This document shows positions 24,791 to 33,612 of a stretch of 39,924 bases of DNA, one piece after another; the first letter of the stretch is position 1, and every line of letters starts with the position of its first letter. Source of the stretch: Candidatus Mediterraneibacter gallistercoris (GTDB taxonomy: Bacteria; Bacillota_A; Clostridia; Lachnospirales; Lachnospiraceae); contig DWWI01000052.1 of the NCBI GenBank assembly GCA_019119745.1, positions 1-39,924 on the forward strand. The letters run 5' to 3'. The notes beneath the pieces are model-generated. The model saw only the letters and a list, made by a program, of their open reading frames with translations. It made no database searches and was not told where the DNA came from. Made by a program: the position numbers and the translations under genes.

Positions 24791-27700
24791 CTACTCGACG
24801 CTCTTCAGAGATTCTACCATATCGATCTTCTTTAACTTAAAATACATCACCGCATTGACAAAACAGGAGAAGGCGACCGTGAGAAGAAAACCGTAAACGA
24901 AGCTGATCACATTGATATTGCGCCCGAACATCACCGACTCGATCTCTACAGTCACAATGATAAACTGATGCAGGATCTTGCCGAGGATAATGCCGAACAG
25001 CGCACCGATCAGGGTGAGTATGACATTCTCTCTGTACACATAAGCGCACACCTCGCTGTTGTAGAATCCGAGGACTTTCAACGTTGCAAGCTCCCTCTTT
25101 CTCTCCGTGATATTGATATTGTTCAGATTGTAAAGTACCACGAACGCAAGCATTCCCGCCGAGATGATGAGCACCACGATCACATTATCCAGACTGACCA
25201 GCATATCATCCACCTGCTGTTCCAGATCTGTCGTATAGCTTACACTGAGTGCGCCCGGAAGCTTCAGGATATCTTCTCCCACTTCTTCTGCTTCTGTAGT
25301 CGTCCGGTCATCCGTCCTGTAATAGACCGAGTTATAATCTGGAGCTTCGCCATACAGTTTCTCATAGAGCGCAGGCGTCATATACAGATAGTGCATCATA
25401 TAATTCTCGCAGATATGCTCGACCGTAACGGTCATATCACCCTTTTCATCATCGCGGATCGTTATCGTATCTCCGGCCTCCACACCTAGTTCCTTCGCCA
25501 TCTTCTCCGTAAGTACAGCACCGCTGTCATCCAGGAAATACTCTTCATCCGTGATCCGGTCCTGAAGCGCTACAAATTCCGGGAACGATTCCACGTCCGC
25601 AGGAACATTCAGGTAGATATCATACCAGTCCTCGCCATTTCCCACAGTGATCTGAGTGAGCAGCGTCTCCGCAGCAACTTCCACTCTCGCCTCTCCGGAA
25701 ACCGTATCATAGACCTCCTTCTTTTCCTCATCCGAAGCATCCTCGTTGAGAATGATATTTCCGTCGTACTGCTGGATCTCATCATACTGCAGCACCGCAA
25801 TGGCAGAGATAGAATCGTTCAGACCGAATCCCACCAGCATGAGCGCCATGCATCCTCCAATGCCGAAGACGGTCATGAAAAACCGTTTCTTGTATCTCAC
25901 AATATTTCTCACGGTAGCTTTCCACGAGAAATTCAACCGTTTCCAGATAAATCCCACTCGCTCCAGGGCAACTCTCTGTCCCTGTTTCGGAGTCGGAGGC
26001 CGCATCAGTTCCGCCGCCTGTTCCTTCAGTTCCTTATAGCAGGAGAAGAATGTCGCGCCCAGCGTACAGACAAGAGCTGCAACGGAAGCCATCAGGCCAT
26101 ATTCCATGTTATAGGGAAGCACAATATTTCCCATATGCCTGTACATAATCCCATAGGCATTAATGATAATATATGGGAATACTTTCTCCCCGAACAGCAC
26201 TCCCACAACGCATCCCGCCACCGTGGCAAGACACGCATATCCTAGATATTTTGCCGCAATAGAGTGCCGTTCATATCCAAGCGCTTTAAATGTGCCAATC
26301 AAAGTCCGCTGTTCCTCAACCATACGTGTCATGGTAGTCAGACTGATCAGAGCCGCCACCAGGAAGAACAGCACAGGGAACACTTCCCCGATCGCCCGCA
26401 TCCGGTCCGCGTTGTCACCGTATCCGGTATATTCTGTAAGATGATCCCGGTCATAGACATACCATTCCGGACGGTCGATATCGTTGATCTCCTCCTGCGC
26501 ATCGGCAAGCTCCTGCTTAGCATCCTCGATCTTCTGCTCTCCGTCAGCGATCTCCTGTTGTGCCTCAGCTTCACCTTCATAGTATTCATCCCAGCCGTCA
26601 GAGAGCTCCTGCTCTGCATCGGCAAGCTCCTGCTCTGCCTCAGCAATCTGGCTCTCACCTGATTCGATCTGCTCCCATCCGGAATTGATCTCATCCTGTC
26701 CCGCCTCAATCTGAGCGCGTGCAGACTCAATCTGTGCCTGAGCATCGGCGATCTGCGCTTCTCCTTCCTGGATCTGCGTATAAAGAGCGTTCATTGTCGC
26801 GAGCGTCACATCGTCGGTCTGACCGCTGGCTGCCAGTGCATTATACTGTTCCTTCGCCTGGTTCAGCGTATCGATCTGTTCGTTGAGGGCGTCAATATTG
26901 GAGTTAAGTTCCTCCGCCGAACGATCCAGTTCCGCCTGACCATCGATCAGCTGCTGGCGGGAGGATTCCAGTTCCGCCTTTGAGGATTCCAGCTCTTTCT
27001 TTCCGTCATCCAGTTCCGCCCGGCCATCTTCAAGCTGTTTCCGTGCATCGGCAAGTTCTTCCTCAGCCTCAGCCTTTCCATCCTCAAGTTCCTTTTCCGC
27101 ATCGGACACTTCCTGCCGCGCTTCCTCCAGGGTTTCGTTGGCTTCGTCCACAACCTCCTGATACCGTGCGTCCTCCCGATCCTCCTTGATTGCCTCCACT
27201 CGGTCGAGAACTTCTTCCACATGGTCATCATATTCATCCGTAAAGGCAGTCAGTTCTTTCGCGCCTTCCACCTGTGCATAGATTTCAGTGTATACTTCAA
27301 GAGAAAAGCTCTCTTCCGGAACTGTAAGGAACGCATTGATACTTCCGTCCCCGATGGTAGTGCTCCCTCTCTGGAACGCGATGTAACAGGGACTGCTCAC
27401 TGCCCCGACAATGGTAAATGTATCTGTTTTGAGGGAGTCCGTGATCTCGTCATCTGTGCCGCTTGACAAAGTGATCGTATCGCCGATCTCCAGCGCGCTC
27501 TCTTCCAGATAATCCACATCCAGCGCACATTCATCTTCCGCTTCCGGAAGTCTTCCTTCCTCAAGCTGCACTTCATTCATGGTGGGCAGGAGAGACATCA
27601 CGTGGACCACGATCTGATTTTCCCCTTCTGTACACAGGGCGTCCACAGAGTATCCGCCCTCCGCTTTCTCGATCCCGTCCACCGCCTCTATGGCCCTGAT

Positions 27701-27919
27701 ATCATCATCCGTAAGGCCAAGCGTACTGATGACTTCGATATCCATCAGATTTTTTTCATCAAAATACTCGTCGCCCGAGTAGCGCATATCCGGCTCGGAA
27801 GCCCGGATTCCGGAGAAAAACGCCACACCGATCGCCACAATGAAAAAAATAGACAGAAAGCGCCCCAGGCTTCGCCGGATCTCCATATAAAAATCTTTTC
27901 TAAGTGCCTTCTTCCCCAT
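24791..27919 (-). CDS. ABC transporter permease, FtsX/MacB type with long coiled coil
   Basis: A 1042-residue membrane protein. A first helix (FLSIFFIVAIGVAFFSGI) is followed by an extracellular region, a long Glu/Gln/Ala coiled coil at about 255-485 with repeated heptads (QQLIDGQAELDRSAEEL, AQAQIESARAQIEAGQDE), then two FtsX domains, each with three or more helices (LFFLVAALISLTTMTRMVEE; VIVVLIISAGMLAFVVLYNLNNINITERKRELATLKVLG). ERKRELATLKVLG is the typical FtsX cytosolic loop. I choose start 27919 (AGGGG site); an in-frame ATG at 27934 overlaps the ATPase gene's end. Such exporters often handle antimicrobial peptides, lipids or mechanical signalling; the substrate is not known. Coupled to its ATPase. 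Confidence 0.92.
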   Translation of the reverse strand: MGKKALRKDFYMEIRRSLGRFLSIFFIVAIGVAFFSGIRASEPDMRYSGDEYFDEKNLMDIEVISTLGLTDDDIRAIEAVDGIEKAEGGYSVDALCTEGENQIVVHVMSLLPTMNEVQLEEGRLPEAEDECALDVDYLEESALEIGDTITLSSGTDDEITDSLKTDTFTIVGAVSSPCYIAFQRGSTTIGDGSINAFLTVPEESFSLEVYTEIYAQVEGAKELTAFTDEYDDHVEEVLDRVEAIKEDREDARYQEVVDEANETLEEARQEVSDAEKELEDGKAEAEEELADARKQLEDGRAELDDGKKELESSKAELESSRQQLIDGQAELDRSAEELNSNIDALNEQIDTLNQAKEQYNALAASGQTDDVTLATMNALYTQIQEGEAQIADAQAQIESARAQIEAGQDEINSGWEQIESGESQIAEAEQELADAEQELSDGWDEYYEGEAEAQQEIADGEQKIEDAKQELADAQEEINDIDRPEWYVYDRDHLTEYTGYGDNADRMRAIGEVFPVLFFLVAALISLTTMTRMVEEQRTLIGTFKALGYERHSIAAKYLGYACLATVAGCVVGVLFGEKVFPYIIINAYGIMYRHMGNIVLPYNMEYGLMASVAALVCTLGATFFSCYKELKEQAAELMRPPTPKQGQRVALERVGFIWKRLNFSWKATVRNIVRYKKRFFMTVFGIGGCMALMLVGFGLNDSISAIAVLQYDEIQQYDGNIILNEDASDEEKKEVYDTVSGEARVEVAAETLLTQITVGNGEDWYDIYLNVPADVESFPEFVALQDRITDEEYFLDDSGAVLTEKMAKELGVEAGDTITIRDDEKGDMTVTVEHICENYMMHYLYMTPALYEKLYGEAPDYNSVYYRTDDRTTTEAEEVGEDILKLPGALSVSYTTDLEQQVDDMLVSLDNVIVVLIISAGMLAFVVLYNLNNINITERKRELATLKVLGFYNSEVCAYVYRENVILTLIGALFGIILGKILHQFIIVTVEIESVMFGRNINVISFVYGFLLTVAFSCFVNAVMYFKLKKIDMVESLKSVE

Positions 27920-27927
27920 ATGTACCC

Positions 27928-28632
27928 CTACCATTCTATCTCGTCAATAGACATCGGATCTTCATTCAGCTCCATCTTTGAAACCTGTCCGTTCTTGATA
28001 TGTATCAGGCGATCCGCCATGGGAGCAAGAGCCTGATTATGGGTGATCACGATCACGGTCATTCCCCGTTCACGGCACATGTTCTGGAGAAGCTTCAGGA
28101 TTGATTTTCCGGTATTATAATCAAGAGCTCCCGTGGGCTCATCGCAGAGTAGGAGCTTTGGGTTTTTGGCCAGGGCTCTCGCGATGGAAACCCTCTGCTG
28201 CTCTCCTCCCGAAAGCTGAGCCGGGAAATTATCCAGGCGGTCTCCCAGACCAACCTCCTCCAGCACTTCTTTTGCGTCCAGCGGATCCTTGCAGATCTGA
28301 AGCGCCAGCTCCACATTTTCCAGAGCGGTAAGATTCGGCACCAGATTATAAAACTGGAACACAAACCCGATATCATCCCGCCTGTATCCTGTCAGCTTCT
28401 TTGCATTGTACGAAGTAATATCCTCTCCGTCCACGATCAGAGTTCCTTCCGTTGCCGTGTCCATCCCGCCAAGGATATTCAAAACCGTTGTCTTTCCCGC
28501 CCCGCTGGGACCGACAATGACGACAAACTCTCCTTTTGCAATGGAAAAGCTTATCCTATCAGCGGCCCGTATCTCTACTTCTCCCATCTTATAAATCTTC
28601 GTAATATCCTGCAGTTTAACAAATTCTCCCAT
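27928..28632 (-). CDS. ABC transporter ATPase, LolD/MacB type
   Basis: A 234-residue ATPase that pairs with the FtsX-type permease. Walker [11 protein letters not shown]-loop [18 protein letters not shown], signature [15 protein letters not shown], Walker [13 protein letters not shown] and H-loop VITHNQAL are intact. The ATG at 28632 follows AGGAGAAAC. Its stop lies close to the permease start, so the pair is one operon. Upstream are four ATTTC repeats in phase with a -10 box, suggesting activator control. Confidence 0.94.
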   Translation of the reverse strand: MGEFVKLQDITKIYKMGEVEIRAADRISFSIAKGEFVVIVGPSGAGKTTVLNILGGMDTATEGTLIVDGEDITSYNAKKLTGYRRDDIGFVFQFYNLVPNLTALENVELALQICKDPLDAKEVLEEVGLGDRLDNFPAQLSGGEQQRVSIARALAKNPKLLLCDEPTGALDYNTGKSILKLLQNMCRERGMTVIVITHNQALAPMADRLIHIKNGQVSKMELNEDPMSIDEIEW

Positions 28633-28699
28633 GCCGTTTCTCCTGCCCTCTGTAATTTTCCCTCTTCAAGATCTGCCCCGTCTGATAAAACGCACTGTA

Positions 28700-28731
28700 A
28701 GCGAAGCGGAGGATTTTTTATCCGCTTCGCT
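28700..28731. terminator. Inverted repeat in the leader of the ABC exporter operon
   Basis: AGCGAAGCGGA and TCCGCTTCGCT (28700-28710, 28721-28731) form a perfect 11-bp stem between the promoter and the ATPase gene. The minus-strand tail lacks a T-run, so attenuator, terminator or stability hairpin are all possible. Confidence 0.45.
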
Positions 28732-28752
28732 ATTGTGTATTTTCGTATATTT

Positions 28753-28810
28753 ATTATAACATGGAACAGGGTGATTTCGTGAGATTTCAGACTTATTTCA
28801 GATTTATTTC
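28753..28810 (-). promoter_or_regulatory. Activator-type promoter with four phased ATTTC repeats
   Basis: TATAAT on the minus strand (28753-28758). The -35 position (28776-28781, CACGAA) is non-consensus. Directly over and upstream of it ATTTC begins at 28774, 28784, 28795 and 28806, spacing 10-11 bp, with ATTTCAGA in the middle pair. This phasing, on one DNA face, is typical of OmpR-type response-regulator sites. Confidence 0.65.
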
Positions 28811-28817
28811 ATAATTG

Positions 28818-28844
28818 AAGCCCCCCGGAAATACCGAGGGGCTT
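28818..28844. terminator. Hairpin after the MFS transporter gene
   Basis: AAGCCCC(C)CGG / CCG(A)GGGGCTT stem 5 bp past the MFS stop; no clear T-run on the minus strand. Confidence 0.5.
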
Positions 28845-28848
28845 GCTT

Positions 28849-30087
28849 TCATTTTCTATTTATTTTCGCCGCCATCCGAAACAGGACCAGGCCGATCAGG
28901 AACATAACGGAAAGCGCGCTCACTCCCACATTGATCTGCCCTGTCAGTTGGCTTAAAAATGAGACCAGGGCCGTGCCGACGACAGAAGCTCCCTTTCCGC
29001 AGATATCATACAGCCCGAAATATTCCCCTGATTTTTCTGCGGGTATGATCTTTGCAAAATAGGACCGCGACAACGCCTGGATCGTTCCCTGGAACATCCC
29101 TACAGCCACGGCGAGTATCCAGAAATCAAGCTGAGTATCCAGCCAGTACGCGTAAACCGCGATGCAGAAATATGCAGCGATGCAGATCGTTATGATCCTT
29201 TCCGGCCTTACGTTCTTCACAAGCCTGCTGAAGACCAGCACGGAAGGGAACGCCACGATCTGGGTCACAAGGAGGGCAAGGAGCAGCCCTGTGCTGTCCA
29301 GCCCCAGCGCCTGCCCGTATGCCGTCGCCATATCAATGACCGTGTACACGCCGTCAATGTAGAAGAAAAAGGCAAGCAGGAACAGGAAAATATGTTTCTG
29401 TTCTGTGATCTCCCGGAGCGTATGCCCCAGCCTGATGAAACTGTTTCGGACCACATGGTCCTCCGCTTCCGAAAAATATTTCTGCCGGTAGGATCTAAGA
29501 AGCGGCACAGACGAGCAGAGCCACCAGAGCGCCGTGATCAGGAAAGCAAGGATCATCGACGTCTGCATTCCTACGCCGATACTCCCGGCGCCCAGGACGA
29601 TCACCAGGCTTATCACGAAGGGGATGCAGCTCCCAATATATCCCCACGCATACCCATGGGAAGACACAGAGTCCATCCGCTCCGGCTCCGTCACGTCAGT
29701 AAGCATGGCATCATAAAACACAAGGCTCGCGGAATACCCTGTCTTAGCGATCACAAAGATCACGAGGAACCAAAGCCAGGATGACAGGAATCCCAGGATA
29801 ACACATCCCAGGACGCCGATCCCCATCGCGGCAGTAAAGATGAACTTCTTAAAATTCTTTGTATCTGCCACTGCTCCCAGAGTCGGTCCCAGTATCGCCA
29901 CCAGCAGGGTACAGACTGAGGTGGCGTATCCCCAGTACGCCAGATAGTCTACATCTGAAATGCCTGCATTTCCAGCAAGATAATTAAAGTAGATTGGGAA
30001 GATAGTAGACACCATCAACGTAAACGCGGAGTTGCCCACATCGTACAATACCCATTTTTTCTCGAGTGAAGTCAGTTTAAATTTCAT
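28849..30087 (-). CDS. MFS transporter, UMF1/Atg22-like
   Basis: A 412-residue membrane protein with 12 predicted helices. The N terminus EKKWVLYDVGNSAFTLMVSTIFPIYF is characteristic of the UMF1 family of permeases (related to the vacuolar amino-acid effluxer Atg22). The middle loop RLGHTLREITEQKHIFLFLLAFFFYIDGVYTVIDMATAYG fits too. Substrate not known. The ATG follows AAAAGGAGAAACG. It lies 29 bp downstream of the phospholipase-like gene and may be cotranscribed. Confidence 0.88.
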   Translation of the reverse strand: MKFKLTSLEKKWVLYDVGNSAFTLMVSTIFPIYFNYLAGNAGISDVDYLAYWGYATSVCTLLVAILGPTLGAVADTKNFKKFIFTAAMGIGVLGCVILGFLSSWLWFLVIFVIAKTGYSASLVFYDAMLTDVTEPERMDSVSSHGYAWGYIGSCIPFVISLVIVLGAGSIGVGMQTSMILAFLITALWWLCSSVPLLRSYRQKYFSEAEDHVVRNSFIRLGHTLREITEQKHIFLFLLAFFFYIDGVYTVIDMATAYGQALGLDSTGLLLALLVTQIVAFPSVLVFSRLVKNVRPERIITICIAAYFCIAVYAYWLDTQLDFWILAVAVGMFQGTIQALSRSYFAKIIPAEKSGEYFGLYDICGKGASVVGTALVSFLSQLTGQINVGVSALSVMFLIGLVLFRMAAKINRK

Positions 30088-30116
30088 GATCCGTTTCTCC
30101 TTTTCTTTGATGCCGC

Positions 30117-30938
30117 CTACAGTCTCAGTTCCTCCCAGTGGTCTCCCGCCCCGAATGTCTGGTGGAACCGGTCAGGAAGTTCTCCCCCCTGGAACAGCTT
30201 CTTCTGATACTGCAGGATCAGTCCTGCTGCCAGTGGCACAGCCCCGGAGAAACGCCGTTTCAGGAGCGCGCAGTACTCTTTGCAGTCAGGGTTCGGCTCT
30301 ATGCTCATCACCATCCCGTGCATAGAATCATAGCAGCGCGCCAGCTTCATTCCGCCCAGGAGAATCTTCCTCTTTCTCATATCCGGCGCGCGCAGGATGT
30401 GGAGATATGTCTTCATCGACTTTAACGCCTTTCTGACCGTCTCCGGCGGGACACCGTCAAAGAAGGGTGCGATGACACGGCTGTTCTCCATCGTCGGATG
30501 GATATGGCGCGCAGAATCGTGGCGCAGCGGGTTTAAAAAATCTTCCGTAAGGAGCATCCGGTCAAACTCCATTTCGATCTCCGAGTGGCTGATACCGCTG
30601 ACCTGTATCATCTTCTCCACATAGGGATGGCACTCGCTGTCCAGGGCGAAGTGGCAGATAAAGCCGTAAATATATGCTCTCGCCGCCGCTGGATCCTCTG
30701 CCTTTGCGATCACTTCCGCCGCCCGGTTGAAAAACTCGTCCGCCGGTCTGTCATGCATGGCATATCCCTGGGAACTGACTGCATTCTTCAAGAGCGGCCT
30801 GTAATAGAACAGGATGTCCGGTCCATGGAGGCCGATATCAAAAAGTTCTCTTTTATTCTCGATGGAAGTCTGGAGCGGCCTGGGGAGCGCGCCCATAACT
30901 TCCTCACCAAATTTATAATGTGCATATGTGGTCGGCAT
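30117..30938 (-). CDS. Zinc-dependent phospholipase C family protein
   Basis: A 273-residue protein of the bacterial zinc-dependent phospholipase C-like family. The N terminus MPTTYAHYKFGEEVMGALP is the family hallmark, with LHGPDILFYYRPL and GFICHFALDSECHPYVEKMI supplying His/Asp metal ligands. No signal peptide, so it is predicted cytosolic, unlike secreted phospholipases; activity on lipids is not certain. Start ATG 30938 (AAGAGG site); the longer frame to 31169 would extend into the ssrA promoter and is rejected. Confidence 0.88.
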   Translation of the reverse strand: MPTTYAHYKFGEEVMGALPRPLQTSIENKRELFDIGLHGPDILFYYRPLLKNAVSSQGYAMHDRPADEFFNRAAEVIAKAEDPAAARAYIYGFICHFALDSECHPYVEKMIQVSGISHSEIEMEFDRMLLTEDFLNPLRHDSARHIHPTMENSRVIAPFFDGVPPETVRKALKSMKTYLHILRAPDMRKRKILLGGMKLARCYDSMHGMVMSIEPNPDCKEYCALLKRRFSGAVPLAAGLILQYQKKLFQGGELPDRFHQTFGAGDHWEELRL

Positions 30939-31121
30939 ATAACAAAAACCTCTTTTCTGTATCATATTTTCTTTTTCTGCCCCGTCTGCCGGCGCAGAAG
31001 GTATGTTCTCCACTTCCTGCAGAGGCGGGGATTGTCTCTCAACTGATATATTATCACATATTCCGGATAAAAAAACTATCCTGCCAAAGAAAAATTTATG
31101 TAAAAGACCCCGCGTTTTCTC

Positions 31122-31150
31122 TTGACATTTCTCCCCACAATTACTATAGT
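31122..31150 (+). promoter_or_regulatory. ssrA promoter
   Basis: TTGACA (31122-31127), 17 bp, TATAGT (31145-31150): a near-consensus sigma-A promoter 28 bp before the mature 5' end. Confidence 0.9.
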
Positions 31151-31178
31151 AGATAGTGTGTTTGCACACAGACCATAC

Positions 31179-31520
31179 GGGCTTGTACTGGTTTCGACAG
31201 GGATCTCGAAGATGGAGAAGCTATCCGCAGGCTGATGCGATAAATCGCAAACTTAAAATTAAACGCTAACGACAATTACGAATTAGCTGCAGCCTAAATG
31301 CTGCATGTCGCTCCTGATGCACTCACACGTCGGGAATCCGGCATCAAACATGTGAGAAACGACGCTGGCAAAGCTTTGAGCCACCGGGCGTACCATGAAG
31401 CTACTAAACCCGCAAGGATGTTCGTTTCCGTGCGGCAGAGGGAATGTTAAAGAACGGACTATGATAGTAGAAGTACATGGGACAGGTTTTTGGACGCGGG
31501 TTCGATTCCCGCCAGGTCCA
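31179..31520 (+). ncRNA. ssrA: tmRNA
   Basis: Rescues stalled ribosomes by acting as tRNA then mRNA. The 5' end GGGCTTG pairs with CAGGTCC at the 3' end (7-bp acceptor stem with G-U pairs, A discriminator at 31520); a T-arm GGGTTCGATTCCC precedes it. CCA is not encoded. The tag frame at 31247-31297 encodes ANLKLNANDNYELAAA then TAA, ending in the expected LAAA degron recognised by proteases. The TTTCGACAGGG start block is the family signature. Confidence 0.97.
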
Positions 31521-31578
31521 CTCGCATCGTGGAAACAGATTTTTATATGATGCAGTAGATCAAAAAGATTTATAAGAT

Positions 31579-31651
31579 GGAAACATAGCTCAGCTGGGAG
31601 AGCGCTCGCCTGACTAGCGGGAGGTCATGGGTTCGAGCCCCGTTGTTTCCA
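31579..31651 (+). tRNA. tRNA-Val (GAC)
   Basis: 73 nt, with acceptor GGAAACA/TGTTTCC, D-arm GCTC/GAGC, anticodon stem CTCGC/GCGGG with loop CTGACTA, T-arm ATGGG-TTCGAGC-CCCGT. The loop gives anticodon GAC. U at position 37, where a purine is usual, is odd. CCA is not encoded. It lies between ssrA and tRNA-Ala, with no clear terminator on either side, so the three are probably cotranscribed. Confidence 0.88.
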
Positions 31652-31655
31652 TTGT

Positions 31656-31728
31656 GGGGTATTAGCGCAGCTGGGAGCGCGCCACATTCGCATTGTGGAG
31701 GCCACGGGTTCGAATCCCGTATACTCCA
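31656..31728 (+). tRNA. tRNA-Ala (CGC), integration target
   Basis: 73 nt, acceptor GGGGTAT/ATACTCC, D-arm GCGC/GCGC, anticodon stem CCACA/TGTGG with loop TTCGCAT giving CGC (decodes GCG), T-arm ACGGG-TTCGAAT-CCCGT. CCA not encoded. Its last 24 bases plus one are repeated exactly at 39132-39156, so the gene stayed intact upon integration of the element. Confidence 0.93.
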
Positions 31729-31729
31729 G
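31705..31729 (+). repeat. attL core, 3' end of tRNA-Ala
   Basis: 25 bp (starts CGGGTTCGAATCC, ends ACTCCAG) identical to 39132-39156. It covers the T-arm and acceptor 3' strand of tRNA-Ala, the usual crossover site of tyrosine integrases. Confidence 0.93.
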
Positions 31730-31740
31730 TAGATTTGAGG

Positions 31741-31769
31741 AAACCGGGGAAGTTATGTCCCCGGTTTTT
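31741..31769 (+). terminator. Terminator just inside attL, replacing the tRNA operon's own
   Basis: AAACCGGGGA and TCCCCGGTTTTT form a 10-bp stem with T-run, 12 bp past tRNA-Ala and inside the element. Confidence 0.92.
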
Positions 31770-31858
31770 CTCTGCTCAAACGCTGTATTTACGCGTTTTT
31801 TGAGATGTGGAAACAGACTTCTCTGCATAAGCAGATGTATAAAATGTATTGATTTTGT

Positions 31859-31878
31859 GGTTACACTCTGGTTACACT
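31859..31878 (+). repeat. Left arm-type repeats, GGTTACACT twice
   Basis: GGTTACACT at 31859 and 31870 (11-bp period), the same motif as at the right end. Located at the 3' end of the integrase gene. Likely integrase arm-binding sites. Confidence 0.7.
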
Positions 31879-31880
31879 TC

Positions 31881-33158
31881 TTAAGATGCTAAAGCGTTTT
31901 CGATCAGAGCTTTCTTTTCATCTTCGGTACTGCGGTCAAAGCAATAGTTATTATAAGTGGTTCGCTCGTCTGCATGACCAACCATCTCACGGACAGTATT
32001 TATATTTACCTTGCCGTCGATCAGTGCGGATATATAAGTCTTACGAGCCTTGTGTGAAGTTTTACGAATGATACCAATATTATCGCAGTACCTCTTATAA
32101 CGGGATGCAACAGACCAGTTAGACAGCGGCTTTTCATTTATTGAAAATATATATTTGCTAATGATCCCATGCTCTGCCTTGTATTCTTGTGCCAGACGGA
32201 TATATTTCTTTGCCCGGTCAGTTAAAAATATCCTGCGATCACCGCAAGAAGTTTTTGTGTGTTCTACAATCTCTGACTCATGTGATCCATACCGATACAT
32301 CCGCTGTACATGGATATAATTTTCATCTTCAATATCTTCTTCACAGCAGGCACATAATTCGCCAATTCGTAAACCTGTCTGGAATTGAAACAGGATCGCA
32401 AGCGGGGCAAGGCGATGCGTTAATTTGTCGTTGGTCATGAAGTCATTCCATGCCTGCTCCTGTATCAGCGGAATTTCATTGCTGAGAAAGACCTGTGTAT
32501 CGTCCGCTTTCTTCTTCACTTTTCGGAACATCCGCTTGCCGTCTATATGGACGGCTGAGAATGGATTCTCCGTAATGATCCCGAGATCAACCGCATATAA
32601 TAAAGCCTGTCGTATGATAACAGTTGAATTATAATACTGATTTTTTGTCATGTTGTGGTCTTTAATCAGCTTATGCGCCCATTCATCAAGGCTCAACTTT
32701 GTCAGTGATTTTAAAGGCTTTTTGATAATATCTGTACCAACATAATACTTTTTCCAGTCACATTCGATCCGCATGATATAAGTCTCTGCTGTGGTATAGA
32801 GTTTCTTATGCTCCAACCATTGAGGATATAGTTTTTCCAGAGTAAGGACTTCTTTTCTGTCTCTTTTCCCGGTATCATCTAAGCTGTAAAAATCAGCCAG
32901 ATACTCTAATAAATCCTTTTCATCTGTTTTGGCTACCAACCTCCGTCCCGTCTTTTTTGTGCTGTCATCAACATGAGTACGATATCTCCCATCTTTTCCC
33001 TGCCATATTTTGTGATTATGATGTTTAAGTATTATTTCTTTAAGTTTCTTCGTCATTTGATCCCGCACATCATCCATATTTATCATACCATTTTCGGCAA
33101 GGAAAAGAAACATTTGTTCGGAATTTATTTTTGAAAAATCAAAATTGTTTTTGGTCAT
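31881..33158 (-). CDS. int: Tyrosine recombinase/integrase
   Basis: Catalyses integration and excision of the element. The 425-residue protein has an N-terminal AP2-like arm-binding region (KIWQGKDGRYRTHVDD), a core-binding region (about 105-210) and a catalytic domain with the first Arg in FQTGLRIGELCACCEEDI, HxxR in TSHKARKTYISAL, the second His in MVGHADERTTYNNYCFD, and the nucleophile Tyr in the same block. It is similar to Tn916/ICE-type integrases of Firmicutes. The start ATG 33158 has a poor ribosome site. The gene points towards attL, as usual. Confidence 0.94.
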   Translation of the reverse strand: MTKNNFDFSKINSEQMFLFLAENGMINMDDVRDQMTKKLKEIILKHHNHKIWQGKDGRYRTHVDDSTKKTGRRLVAKTDEKDLLEYLADFYSLDDTGKRDRKEVLTLEKLYPQWLEHKKLYTTAETYIMRIECDWKKYYVGTDIIKKPLKSLTKLSLDEWAHKLIKDHNMTKNQYYNSTVIIRQALLYAVDLGIITENPFSAVHIDGKRMFRKVKKKADDTQVFLSNEIPLIQEQAWNDFMTNDKLTHRLAPLAILFQFQTGLRIGELCACCEEDIEDENYIHVQRMYRYGSHESEIVEHTKTSCGDRRIFLTDRAKKYIRLAQEYKAEHGIISKYIFSINEKPLSNWSVASRYKRYCDNIGIIRKTSHKARKTYISALIDGKVNINTVREMVGHADERTTYNNYCFDRSTEDEKKALIENALAS

Positions 33159-33193
33159 AGCATATAATATCTAGCAACCAATTTCAGAAAAAT

Positions 33194-33286
33194 AATTCTA
33201 GCCAATCGCTTCAACCATGGACGGTGCGAAACGCCACATTACGCTACAATACAATGCATTTTAGGTATTGGCTATCGACTAGAATT
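33194..33286. repeat. Interrupted inverted repeat between int and the small gene
   Basis: AATTCTAGCCAAT (33194-33206) pairs with ATTGGCT (33267-33273) and CTAGAATT (33279-33286) with a five-base interruption. The 60 bp between carry GC-containing short hairpins. May be a regulatory or replication/excision site; function not shown. Confidence 0.45.
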
Positions 33287-33297
33287 TCTCCTTCCTT

Positions 33298-33600
33298 TCA
33301 ATTTTTCTTTTTAATTGTTATAAGTCTCTCGCCAGCATAATCCTGCGAGGAAGCCGGGATTATTTCTAAAGTGTAGCTTTCAGGGTCCGCTATCACTGAT
33401 ATATGGCTATTATCATAAAATAGGATGTCCAAGTACTCCGTTATTTTGTTGTCCACGGAATCCCGTGTGTATTCTGTTTCATAAACATTTTCTGCTTCCT
33501 GGGCAACTAAGACCAACGGTTCCAGAGTAGTATTTCTGGATAGAAGCTGAACTAATATCATTAACTGAGTTACAAGATTTTGTACTGCTTTATATTCCAT
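33298..33600 (-). CDS. Unrecognised 100-residue protein
   Basis: Soluble, helical N terminus (AVQNLVTQLMILVQLLS), mixed C terminus (SHISVIADPESYTLEIIPAS), ending in KKKN. The ATG at 33600 follows GGAGAAAAAGC, 12 bp after rep's stop, so the gene is coexpressed with rep. No domain recognised; a replication accessory role is only suggested by position. Confidence 0.65.
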   Translation of the reverse strand: MEYKAVQNLVTQLMILVQLLSRNTTLEPLVLVAQEAENVYETEYTRDSVDNKITEYLDILFYDNSHISVIADPESYTLEIIPASSQDYAGERLITIKKKN

Positions 33601-33612
33601 AAGCTTTTTCTC

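Noticed and set aside
31625..31828. 67-residue frame across the tRNA genes
   Set aside because: It is an antisense translation of tRNA-Ala and tRNA-Val, a known source of spurious proteins.
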